DNA of 64,000 bases. Source: Pseudodesulfovibrio indicus (GTDB taxonomy: Bacteria > Desulfobacterota > Desulfovibrionia > Desulfovibrionales > Desulfovibrionaceae). The notes beneath the pieces were generated by a model, which saw only the letters and a program-made list of their open reading frames with translations, had not been told where the DNA came from and ran no database searches. Positions 57,089-64,000 of this stretch are shown here, one piece after another (within the stretch, counting starts at the first letter, position 1; the number at the start of each line of letters is the position of its first letter). The DNA lies in contig NZ_CP014206.1 of the NCBI RefSeq assembly GCF_001563225.1, positions 2,108,001-2,172,000 of the forward strand. The letters are read 5' to 3'. A program made the position numbers and the translations under genes.

Positions 57089-58036
57089 ATGACCGACTAC
57101 AACACCTACGACGAAGGCATGGCCCAGCTTTACGCCCCCAAGGAAGCCGCCATGCCCAGGACCGGCGACATCAGCACCAACGGCGCAGGGATGACGTGTG
57201 ACGAGTCTGGCCGTGTCGTCATCCATCATGACCCCACGACCTACGATGTATGGGATGAACAGCAGAGGGCCAGGAGCAACGGGGCGCACTACCTGGACAC
57301 TGCCCGTACCGCTTCCGGCACCCCTCTCATGGGCCGAGACGGTCTGACGGATGAATCCATCGTTACTCTCCGTGATGGGACCGAAGCCAGGGTCAAGGAC
57401 CTCGTTACCGCTGGCATCCTGACGAAGAACCCTGACGGCACGTTCTCCGAGGCACCTTCCCCCAAGACCGCCCAGGATAAGCCGAGACAGGCCCAGGAAG
57501 CCCGAGAGGAGCTTCTGGACGAAGGAAACGAGAAGACCCTTCACGCACTGGGGCACATGGTCGATCAGTCCACCATCTACGGCGCGTTGAATCGTCTCGC
57601 CGCAGGGGATGACATCGACAGCTACATCGGTCGTGCCGCTTCCCAGGTGGGCAAAGAGCCGGGGGAGATGGCCGAGATCGTGGGCAGTCTCCGCTCCCAT
57701 TTTGAAGCACAGGCTCATAGGGCCGTAGCTTCGATGGGCCTGGACCCTGACCAGTGCTTCGATTGGGTACGCGAGAACAGGCCGAGGGAGCTTCACAAGG
57801 CCATCATGGACCATGCCACCCGCAGGACCACCGCCGGATACAAGGCCCTCGCCGGGGAGTTCATGGCAGACCTCGACAAGGTGAACCCTGACGCGATCCT
57901 CAACGCCGACCTTGGGGAAGGCATCCTGGAGGCTCGACAGGTGGGCAATGAGATTGTCCTCAAGACGGCCTCTCAGGGTGAGATCACCTGGAAGACGGCG
58001 GTCAAGATGGGGCTTGTCAAGGTTGGCCGGAAGTAG
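57089..58036 (+). CDS. Hypothetical island protein (315 aa)
   Basis: A 315-residue soluble acidic protein with no recognised motif. The N-terminal third is polar and low in hydrophobics (RRAxSNGA-like stretches). The middle is predicted helical (REELLDEGNEKTLHALGHMV), and the C-terminal 60 residues look like a small mixed domain with repeated short hydrophobic strands. GGAGA precedes the ATG. It could be a phage scaffold-like or regulatory protein, but I cannot support a call. Confidence 0.6.
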   Translation: MTDYNTYDEGMAQLYAPKEAAMPRTGDISTNGAGMTCDESGRVVIHHDPTTYDVWDEQQRARSNGAHYLDTARTASGTPLMGRDGLTDESIVTLRDGTEARVKDLVTAGILTKNPDGTFSEAPSPKTAQDKPRQAQEAREELLDEGNEKTLHALGHMVDQSTIYGALNRLAAGDDIDSYIGRAASQVGKEPGEMAEIVGSLRSHFEAQAHRAVASMGLDPDQCFDWVRENRPRELHKAIMDHATRRTTAGYKALAGEFMADLDKVNPDAILNADLGEGILEARQVGNEIVLKTASQGEITWKTAVKMGLVKVGRK

Positions 58037-58050
58037 GCTGAAAGTGTACT

Positions 58051-58076
58051 GGAGGGGCGGCATGGTCTGCCCCTCC
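58051..58076 (+). promoter_or_regulatory. Hairpin enclosing the Bro-N ribosome-binding site and start codon
   Basis: GGAGGGGCGG (58051-58060) pairs with CTGCCCCTCC (58067-58076), ten pairs including one G-T. The loop CATGGT holds the ATG of the Bro-N ORF, and the ribosome-binding site GGAGG lies in the stem. It could also be the terminator of the preceding gene, although no T-run follows. Confidence 0.6.
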
Positions 58077-58487
58077 TCTTCAACCCCGGCACAGTTCACA
58101 CATGAACTCTTCGGCACCGTCCGTGTCCTCAAGACCGACGACGGTGAAATCTGGTTCATTGCCAAGGACGTATGTGACGCACTGACTATTGATACCAGCA
58201 ACCTCTCGAAGCTGCTGGATGATGATGAGCGTTCGACCTGCCCCGTACAGTATACGGATCAGGTTCGTGCGGTTTCCATCATCAACGAGTCCGGTCTGTA
58301 CTCCCTGATCCTCCGCTCCCGAAGGACTCCCGGATCGTTCAGCGTCTGCTCCATCTTGTTGAAGGCTTCGATGTACTTGAGCTTCCAGTCCAGAGCCTTG
58401 TCTCCGGTGAAGCCCATGACGAGCAGGGAGAAGCCGTCACGGTCCATGAGGAACATGGGCTGTTCTTTATTCTGTGAGTTGATGTAA
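58062..58487 (+). CDS. Truncated Bro-N-domain antirepressor
   Basis: A 141-codon ORF. Residues 15-90 form a Bro-N domain: ELFGTVRVLKTDDGEIWFIAKDVCDAL, LDDDERSTCPVQ and INESGLYSLILRSRR. The normal continuation of Bro-N, and any C-terminal domain, is missing. After about 58330 the frame runs into the antisense of the Rha ORF, giving a non-homologous tail. It is probably a gene fragment created by an inversion or deletion. The start lies in a hairpin loop (58051-58076). Confidence 0.65.
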   Translation: MVCPSSSTPAQFTHELFGTVRVLKTDDGEIWFIAKDVCDALTIDTSNLSKLLDDDERSTCPVQYTDQVRAVSIINESGLYSLILRSRRTPGSFSVCSILLKASMYLSFQSRALSPVKPMTSREKPSRSMRNMGCSLFCELM

Positions 58488-58654
58488 GAGGACTGTCCAA
58501 AATTGGACACTCCTTTTTCGACCAGTTTTCGGATGTCGCGCATGACATGCTGGTGGTTCTTCCCGAACACCTCGGCCACCTTGAGGCTGGTGGTCGTGGC
58601 CTTGCCGTAAACCGAATACCATAACGAATCGTTCTGGTAATCGTGTCCGACCAT
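58259..58654 (-). CDS. Truncated Rha-family phage regulatory protein
   Basis: A 131-codon ORF on the opposite strand. Residues about 18-100 match the Rha domain: ATTTSLKVAEVFGKNHQHVM, SNFGQSSYINSQ, and PMFLMDRDGFSLLVMGFTGDKALDWKLKYIEAFNKME. After about residue 107 the frame enters the antisense of Bro-N, so the usual C-terminal part is lost. No good ribosome-binding site is seen before the ATG. It is likely a remnant. Confidence 0.6.
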   Translation of the reverse strand: MVGHDYQNDSLWYSVYGKATTTSLKVAEVFGKNHQHVMRDIRKLVEKGVSNFGQSSYINSQNKEQPMFLMDRDGFSLLVMGFTGDKALDWKLKYIEAFNKMEQTLNDPGVLRERRIREYRPDSLMMETART

Positions 58655-58700
58655 TGCAAGCGCGGGAGGGGTCGGCGAAATGAAGACCCCTTGGAATGTT

Positions 58701-58730
58701 TTGACTGAAAAATTTGAAACGCTTTACGAT
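58701..58730 (+). promoter_or_regulatory. Candidate promoter in the Rha-resolvase gap
   Basis: TTGACT (58701-58706) is followed after 18 bp by TACGAT (58725-58730). The 58655-59023 gap otherwise holds no convincing gene. It contains the short palindrome CCCC-TAT-GGGG near 58756 and a second promoter at 58960. Confidence 0.3.
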
Positions 58731-58959
58731 ATACCAGAAACGCCGCTTCCCCCCTATGGGGTCGGTCGCTGGACTACAGGGAGCCAGGAGCCGACGACAG
58801 GTGAACGATGGGCAGGGAGGGTCTTACCAATGGGGAGGGATGGGTAGGTACGTCCCTGCGCTCAATGCCATGTCTCATTAGAGTGTACCCTACTGAAACA
58901 CTCAACGCGCTCCAGGAATCAACGCCTTTCGTGTCACAATAGACTTGCTTTGTTTTTTC

Positions 58960-58988
58960 TTGACACGATTCTCATTTGGGTCTAGTTT
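58960..58988 (+). promoter_or_regulatory. Promoter of the serine recombinase gene
   Basis: A consensus TTGACA (58960-58965) is followed after 17 bp by TAGTTT (58983-58988), 35 bp before the ATG. The surrounding sequence is AT-rich. Confidence 0.5.
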
Positions 58989-59023
58989 CAATCGCAACAC
59001 GACATTGAACCACTGGAGGGAGC

Positions 59024-59575
59024 ATGAGCAAGAACATTGGATACATCCGAGTCAGTACGGTAGACCAGAACACCGACCGTCAGCTTGACGGGGTAGAACT
59101 AGACAAACGGTATGAAGACAAGATCAGCGGAGCCAGCACCAAGAGGCCGCAACTCCAAGCATGTCTCGACTACCTCCGTGACGGTGACACGCTCCATGTT
59201 CACAGTATGGACCGCCTCGCCAGGAGCATGAGAGACATTGAAGACCTCGTGAAGGAACTCACTGGGAGAGGCGTTACCGTTCGTTTCCACAAGGAAGGCT
59301 GGACGTTCAACGGGAAGATGGATGCTACCCAAACGCTCCTCTTCCAGATGCTTGGGGCTGTTTCGCAGTTTGAGCGGTCGATCATCAGAGAGCGTCAGGC
59401 CGAGGGAATAGCAAAGGCCAAAGCCGCAGGGAAATACAAGGGCAGGAAGCCCACGCTGTCACCTGAACAGGTCCAGGAGATCAAGGACAAGGTGGCGGCA
59501 GGAGCAGAGAAGAAGGCTCTGGCGCAGGAGTACGGGGTGAGCCGTCAGACGCTCTACAGAATGCTTGCCACATAG
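59024..59575 (+). CDS. Serine recombinase (resolvase/invertase family)
   Basis: A 183-residue small serine recombinase. The catalytic Ser11 is in YIRVSTVDQN. The arginine cluster is seen in HSMDRLARSMRDIEDL. The long helix region is QTLLFQMLGAVSQFERSIIRERQ, and the C-terminal helix-turn-helix is KKALAQEYGVSRQTLYRML. All hallmarks look intact. GGAGGG precedes the ATG. Members resolve transposon cointegrates or invert DNA. Nearby substrates could be the inverted Bro-N/Rha region or the hsdS gene, but no paired crossover sites were recognised. Confidence 0.92.
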   Translation: MSKNIGYIRVSTVDQNTDRQLDGVELDKRYEDKISGASTKRPQLQACLDYLRDGDTLHVHSMDRLARSMRDIEDLVKELTGRGVTVRFHKEGWTFNGKMDATQTLLFQMLGAVSQFERSIIRERQAEGIAKAKAAGKYKGRKPTLSPEQVQEIKDKVAAGAEKKALAQEYGVSRQTLYRMLAT

Positions 59576-59730
59576 CATGTTGTTTTTTATTCATCCGTAT
59601 CAATCATCTAGTGACCGGGAAGCTTGCCAACGGTCGGTTGACGACTACGGAGCAAATATCGGGTGGAGTGATATACGATCAAGGAACGCTGGCAAACAAT
59701 TACAAAGCCAATGAAGTAACTTTTGTGTCA

Positions 59731-59787
59731 TTTTAGAGGTTTATAGTTTGCTGTTCTAATCAAAAATCTATACTGTTGCCTCTAAAA
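59731..59787 (+). promoter_or_regulatory. Inverted repeat flanking the probable hsdM promoter
   Basis: TTTTAGAGG (59731-59739) and CCTCTAAAA (59779-59787) are perfect inverted repeats. Between them lie TTGCTG (59748-59753) and TACTGT (59771-59776) with a 17-bp spacer. The arrangement suits an operator controlling hsdM. Confidence 0.5.
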
Positions 59788-59851
59788 AATGAGAGCGACA
59801 AACTACTCTCCTTCATACTCAAAAATTGAATTGAAATATAACGGAATATTC

Positions 59852-62176
59852 ATGGACCATACCGCACATAACAAACTGGTTTCTTTTATTTGGTCGATTG
59901 CTGATGACTGCCTCAGAGATGTCTTTGTCCGAGGAAAATATAGAGATGTCATCCTCCCCATGTTTGTACTTCGACGACTTGATTGTCTGCTTGAGCCAAG
60001 CAAAGAAGCTGTACTTCAAGAAGTAAAATATCAGAGAGAAGAAGTTGGAATGACGGTGCTGGATTCAAGCCCGTTATGCGAAGAGTCTGGTTATGTCTTT
60101 TACAACACTTCTTTGTTCACTTTAAAATCGCTCCTGAACAATCCGTCCCAACTTGAAGCAAACTTCAACAACTACCTCGATGGATTCAGTGACAACGTAA
60201 AAGAGATCATCCAGCACTTTGACCTGCGTAGCCAAGCCAGAAAAATGGCTGTTGCGGACGTGCTCTTTGATGTCATCGAAAAATTCGTTTCGCCGGAGAT
60301 CAATCTGAGCCCAGAGCCTGGACGCGCCTCGGATGGTCGGTTGCTCCCGGCGTTGACCAACCTCGGCATGGGCTATGTGTTCGAGGAATTGATCCGCAAA
60401 TTCAATGAAGAGAACAACGAAGAGGCTGGCGAGCACTTTACGCCCCGTGAAGTGATCCACCTGATGACCAACCTGCTCTTCAAGCCGGTTAACGGGAACC
60501 TCCCTCCCGTCCTGACCATTTATGATCCGGCGTGTGGTTCGGGCGGTATGCTCACGGAATCCGAGAAGTACATCACAGACCCTGAAGGCGGAGTCAAAAC
60601 CACCGCTGACGTGTATCTGTACGGTAAAGAAGTGAACGGCGAAACCTACGCCATCTGCAAATCGGACATGATGATTAAGGGCAATGATCCCGAGAACATC
60701 AAGTTTGGCTCGACCCTGGCTACCGATGAGTTTTCCAGCATGAAGTTCGATTTCATGCTCTCCAATCCTCCCTACGGGAAGTCCTGGAGTTCGGATGCAA
60801 AGTTCATCAAAGACGGCAAAGAAATCGTCGATCCTCGCTTTATGGTGCGGCTGGAAGATTATTGGGGAGACGAAAACACGGAGGATGCTACCCCGGCCTC
60901 TTCTGACGGTCAGCTCCTGTTCCTGATGGAGATGGTCAACAAGATGAAGAGTCCGTCTTCATCCCCTCTGGGATCACGGATTGCTTGCGTTCACAATGGA
61001 TCTTCCCTGTTCACGGGCGACGCGGGAGGCGGGGCCAGCAATATCCGAAGGCACGTCATTGAAAACGATTGGGTGGAAGCCATCATTCAGCTTCCCACAA
61101 ACCTGTTCTACAACACCGGTATCACCACCTATATCTGGATACTTTCCAACAACAAATCAACAGAGCGTAGAGGCAAGATTCAGCTCATCAACGCTTCGGA
61201 GTTGTATCGTGCGCTTCGAAAAAATCTTGGGGCTAAAAACTGTGAGCTTTCACCTGATCATGTTGACCAGATTACCAAGCTCTATTTGAGCATGGATCAG
61301 AATGAAATATCCAAGGTCTTCAAGAATAGCGACTTCGGATATTACAAGATCGTTGTGGACAGGCCCTTGCGTCTTGCCGCGCAATTCACACCAGAGCGCA
61401 TTGCCTCTCTCCGCTTTATGCCAGCAATCCGGGAAATCTCGGAATGGGCTTACGCAAAATTTGGTGATGACGTGTACGAGGACTTGAAGCAGCACAAGGA
61501 CCGCATTGAAAGCTATATCGACCGGGAAGAAATCAGCATCACCGCCAAGAACAAAGGCGCATTGCTCTCGGTGACCAGATGGCGTGAGCAAAAAAAGCTC
61601 ATGGAGGTGGCTCAGAGGCTTGCTGACGCAATTGGCGATGAATTGTTCATGGACTATAACGTGTTCGTGGACAAAATTAACAGCACCCTCAAGAGCTTGA
61701 AGATCAAGCTTGCCGCTCCGCAGAAAAAGCAAATTCTGAACGCTATGAGCTGGCGTGATGAAAACGCGGAAAAAGTCATCAAGAAAGTTCACAAACTCAA
61801 AGGCGACAAGCTCGACCAGCTTCTAGACAGGCTCAGAGCTGATGAAGACGACCTGCCTGATTATGGATATTATCCGACGGATAAAAAAGACCACTTCATT
61901 GAATACGAAGCAGACAGTGAGCTTCGGGATTCCGAAGTGGTTCCACTTGAGGAAGACGTGCATGAATACTTCCTGCGCGAGGTCCGTCCGCATGTGGAAG
62001 AAGCCTGGATTGATCTTGAAAAGACCAAGATCGGCTACCAGATCAGCTTCAACAAGCATTTCTACAAGCACACCCCGCTGCGCTCTTTGGAGGAGGTTGC
62101 CGCCGACATTCTTCAGTTGGAATCGGAAACCGATGGTTTGCTGAAAAAGCTGATGAACTTTGAGGGAGCGCAATAA
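59852..62176 (+). CDS. hsdM: Type I restriction-modification DNA methyltransferase subunit
   Basis: A 774-residue HsdM. The N-terminal helical domain (about 1-130) is followed by the N6-adenine methyltransferase core. The SAM motif DPACGSGGML begins at Asp225 and the catalytic NPPY is at 305-308 (LSNPPYGKSW). The C-terminal extension of about 300 residues is longer than in EcoKI-type HsdM. The ATG at 59852 (MDHTAHNKLVSFIWSIADD) is the usual family start; ATG 59789 lies inside the operator region. It methylates adenine in the HsdS-defined target to protect self DNA. Its stop overlaps the hsdS start by one base. Confidence 0.93.
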   Translation: MDHTAHNKLVSFIWSIADDCLRDVFVRGKYRDVILPMFVLRRLDCLLEPSKEAVLQEVKYQREEVGMTVLDSSPLCEESGYVFYNTSLFTLKSLLNNPSQLEANFNNYLDGFSDNVKEIIQHFDLRSQARKMAVADVLFDVIEKFVSPEINLSPEPGRASDGRLLPALTNLGMGYVFEELIRKFNEENNEEAGEHFTPREVIHLMTNLLFKPVNGNLPPVLTIYDPACGSGGMLTESEKYITDPEGGVKTTADVYLYGKEVNGETYAICKSDMMIKGNDPENIKFGSTLATDEFSSMKFDFMLSNPPYGKSWSSDAKFIKDGKEIVDPRFMVRLEDYWGDENTEDATPASSDGQLLFLMEMVNKMKSPSSSPLGSRIACVHNGSSLFTGDAGGGASNIRRHVIENDWVEAIIQLPTNLFYNTGITTYIWILSNNKSTERRGKIQLINASELYRALRKNLGAKNCELSPDHVDQITKLYLSMDQNEISKVFKNSDFGYYKIVVDRPLRLAAQFTPERIASLRFMPAIREISEWAYAKFGDDVYEDLKQHKDRIESYIDREEISITAKNKGALLSVTRWREQKKLMEVAQRLADAIGDELFMDYNVFVDKINSTLKSLKIKLAAPQKKQILNAMSWRDENAEKVIKKVHKLKGDKLDQLLDRLRADEDDLPDYGYYPTDKKDHFIEYEADSELRDSEVVPLEEDVHEYFLREVRPHVEEAWIDLEKTKIGYQISFNKHFYKHTPLRSLEEVAADILQLESETDGLLKKLMNFEGAQ

Positions 62177-63483
62177 TGATGCAGCTACCCAGATATGAAT
62201 CGTATAAAGATAGTGGTGTCGAATGGCTTGGCGAGATTCCTGAGGAATGGGATGTTGAACGGAACTTGGGAATTTTCGATGAACGCAAAATGGTTAACCA
62301 TCCAGACAAAGAGCTGCTTTCCGTTACGATTGAAAGAGGTGTAATCAAACAAACCGAGATCACAACCAAAAAAGACAGTTCCAATGAAGATAAAAGTAAA
62401 TACAAACTCCTGAAGCCCGGCTATCTTGCGTATAATAAAATGCGCATGTGGCAGGGGGCTGTGGGCATGTCAGAGTATGAAGGGATTGTCAGCCCTGCCT
62501 ACATTGTCCTGAGCCCTCGTGACAAAGCGTATTCCAGATTTTTCCATTACCTTCTGAGAAGTGACCAATTCCTCATTGAGTCGAATCGTCTTTCTTACGG
62601 ATTGTGCGATGACATGAACAGTCTGAGATACGAAGATTTTAAGGGCATTTACACTCCCTTACCTCCAAAGAACACAATGGAACGGATCGTCTCCTTCCTC
62701 GACCAAAAAACAGCCGAAATCGACGAAGCCATTGCCAAGAAGCAAAAGCTCATTGAGCTGCTTCAGGAGCAGAAGTCCATTCTTATCAATCAGGCCGTGA
62801 CCAAAGGGCTGAGTCCAGATGCACCCATGAAAGATAGCGGAGTTGAATGGATTGGGGAGATTCCGGCGCATTGGGAAGTGAAGCGGCTGAAGCATATTAG
62901 CTCTTTTCAAAGTGGCATCACCCTTGGGAAATCGTATTCAGGGAACAATCAACGGGACTACCCCTATTTACGAGTTGCCAACGTTCAGTATGGGTATTTT
63001 GACCTAGAAGATGTTGCAGAACTCAGGTTGCCACCAGCTATTGCTGAATCTTACAAGCTAAGACCCAATGACATACTAGTCACCGAAGGTGGTGACATTG
63101 ATAAGCTCGGCAGAGGTACTGTGTGGAAAGGTGAAATCGAGGAATGTCTTCACCAAAACCACATATTTGCTGTGCGTGTAAATAACGTTTATGCGCTGGA
63201 AGAGTACGTCTCGACAGTCATGGAGTCAGATTGTGGAAGACATTATTTTACTTGGACGGCAAATAAAACAACTAACTTAGCCTCGACCAATAAATCAAAA
63301 CTCGGTGATTTCAAGCTCCCGCTGCCTAGCAAAACAGAACAAGCTCAAATTGCAACTCATGTGGAAGCAACAAAAACCGAAATCAATGGACTTATTTCTT
63401 CAGTTGAGAAGGAAATCAAGACTCTTGATGAATATAAGAAGACGACAATCTCCTCAGCAGTCACAGGAAAGATCAAGGTCTAG
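62176..63483 (+). CDS. hsdS: Type I restriction-modification specificity subunit
   Basis: A 435-residue HsdS with two target-recognition domains. Each half opens with nearly the same sequence, KDSGVEWLGEIPEEW (from residue 11) and KDSGVEWIGEIPAHW (from about residue 219). The halves are separated by the conserved coiled-coil spacer AEIDEAIAKKQKLIELLQEQ; the second coiled coil lies near the end. TRD1 covers about 30-150 and TRD2 about 235-380. The two halves specify a bipartite target. The repeats of about 45 bp at 62206 and 62830 could allow TRD shuffling. hsdR follows after 8 bp. Confidence 0.92.
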   Translation: MMQLPRYESYKDSGVEWLGEIPEEWDVERNLGIFDERKMVNHPDKELLSVTIERGVIKQTEITTKKDSSNEDKSKYKLLKPGYLAYNKMRMWQGAVGMSEYEGIVSPAYIVLSPRDKAYSRFFHYLLRSDQFLIESNRLSYGLCDDMNSLRYEDFKGIYTPLPPKNTMERIVSFLDQKTAEIDEAIAKKQKLIELLQEQKSILINQAVTKGLSPDAPMKDSGVEWIGEIPAHWEVKRLKHISSFQSGITLGKSYSGNNQRDYPYLRVANVQYGYFDLEDVAELRLPPAIAESYKLRPNDILVTEGGDIDKLGRGTVWKGEIEECLHQNHIFAVRVNNVYALEEYVSTVMESDCGRHYFTWTANKTTNLASTNKSKLGDFKLPLPSKTEQAQIATHVEATKTEINGLISSVEKEIKTLDEYKKTTISSAVTGKIKV

Positions 63484-63491
63484 GAGTCACC

Positions 63492-64000
63492 ATGCCCAGC
63501 CAAACCAATGAAGCGGCTCTTGAGAGCCATATTGAAAACGCATTCCTTGCTGATGGATATGAAGCTGGGAATCCTGCCAATTTCGATTCGCACTTTGCGA
63601 TTGATACCGAAGTGTTTTGGCGATTCCTGGAGGCGACTCAACCAAAGGAATTGGACAAGCTCTCCTCGCAACATAATTGGCGGCGCATGGTTCTTGAACG
63701 GCTGGACCGCAAAATCAAATCGGACGGAATTCTGTCCGTACTCAAGAAAGGGCTGTCCATTGACAATGCCCACCTGACGCTCCTCTACCGGGCTCCGTAC
63801 AATGACTTGAACCCAGAGGTTATTCAGCTTTTCAAATCAAATATCTTCACCATCACCCGACAGGTTCACTACTCTGTCGGCGAGCCGCACAAGTCCGTGG
63901 ACATGGTGCTCTCCATAAATGGTCTACCCATAGCAACCTTTGAGTTGAAAAATCCCTGGACCGGACAGAACGTCAATCACGCCAGGAAGCAGTATTGCAA
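63492..64000 (+). CDS. hsdR: Type I restriction endonuclease subunit R, N-terminal part (truncated by window)
   Basis: The first 169 residues of HsdR are present; the gene continues past the window end. The opening MPSQTNEAALESHIENAFLADGYE is the family start. The PD-(D/E)xK-type nuclease residues appear as Asp137 (VDMVLSINGL) and Glu151-x-Lys153 (FELKNPW). The DEAD-box translocase part would follow outside the window. AGGAG precedes the ATG. It forms the restriction complex with HsdM and HsdS. Confidence 0.9.
   Translation, partial: MPSQTNEAALESHIENAFLADGYEAGNPANFDSHFAIDTEVFWRFLEATQPKELDKLSSQHNWRRMVLERLDRKIKSDGILSVLKKGLSIDNAHLTLLYRAPYNDLNPEVIQLFKSNIFTITRQVHYSVGEPHKSVDMVLSINGLPIATFELKNPWTGQNVNHARKQYC

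Larger units (their letters stand above)
52633..64000 (+). mobile_element. Genomic island (phage-satellite-like) at tRNA-Ser, right end outside window
   Basis: From the 3' end of tRNA-Ser(GGA) onward the gene content changes to integrase, small phage-like genes, truncated antirepressors, a serine recombinase and a type I restriction-modification locus. Base composition also drops, most clearly in 59.6-64 kb. No capsid, portal or tail genes are seen. A repeat of the tRNA 3' end that would mark the far junction was not found in the window, so the element continues beyond 64000. Confidence 0.8.

Noticed and set aside
52633-64000. Retron or diversity-generating retroelement in the island
   Set aside because: No reverse transcriptase motif (xxDD) is encoded anywhere in the island part of the window.
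52600-64000. Right attachment site (repeat of the tRNA-Ser 3' end)
   Set aside because: I looked for a second copy of the tRNA 3' end downstream and found none, so the island end is outside the window.

Overview
The window is a high-GC bacterial chromosome segment that looks like a Desulfovibrio-type (Desulfovibrionaceae) deltaproteobacterium. That placement is an inference. It rests on the PSP1-metG pair, selA and selB, a Mo/W uptake system with a separate Mop protein, PyrK/PyrD-type dihydroorotate dehydrogenase, three chemoreceptors, several exported FecR-domain proteins with low-complexity tails, and hairpin-rich intergenic repeats. No rRNA gene is present to test it.

Core chromosome (about 1-52.5 kb). 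From left to right: the end of an unknown gene; an exported FecR-domain protein; an orphan periplasmic solute-binding protein; modABC, an integral-membrane metallophosphoesterase and a Mop protein; two AEC-family permeases; two identical tRNA-Leu(CAG) genes; and a Cache-domain chemoreceptor. Then come folC-selA-M18 aminopeptidase, a FecR/Sel1-repeat/FecR cluster, selB with a SYLF lipoprotein, tRNA-His, murA, a second chemoreceptor and comEC. These are followed by an HDOD protein, a metallo-beta-lactamase-fold protein and a CheY-like regulator, then PSP1 (RicT-like) and metG. After metG lies a cluster of very strong palindromes and an odd radical-SAM-like protein with no cluster-binding cysteines. 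Next are tandem DUF523-DUF1722 (TudS-like) paralogs and feoA with a Fur-like operator, then carB-purF-kpsF-ykgJ-PBP1A-phzF, a tautomerase, a third chemoreceptor, a U32 peptidase-type RNA hydroxylase (RlhA-like) and pyrK-pyrD. Together, Mo/W uptake (modABC, Mop) and selenocysteine insertion (SelA, SelB) are the cofactor supply expected for selenium- and Mo/W-containing formate dehydrogenases, although none is encoded here.

Genomic island (52.6 kb to the right edge). A tyrosine integrase sits just downstream of tRNA-Ser(GGA), and base composition drops from there on. The integrase is followed by about 1 kb without convincing long ORFs. That stretch holds a 56-codon ORF with a good ribosome-binding site and a structured region ending in a strong terminator, a candidate ncRNA. 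Then come small phage-like genes (ribbon-helix-helix-like, small-terminase-like, two Cys/His-cluster proteins, one unknown), two truncated antirepressor ORFs (Bro-N and Rha) joined tail to tail, a serine recombinase, and a type I restriction-modification locus hsdM-hsdS-hsdR whose hsdR runs off the window. No capsid, tail, portal or replication genes are visible. This fits a phage satellite or degenerate prophage carrying a defence module. The other island boundary lies outside the window.

The best leads for something undescribed are the terminator-bounded structured region in the island (about 54.85-55.36 kb), the inverted Bro-N/Rha junction with a start codon held in a hairpin loop, the TudS-like paralog pair in which one copy carries Ser110 instead of the expected Cys, and the cluster of perfect palindromes after metG.
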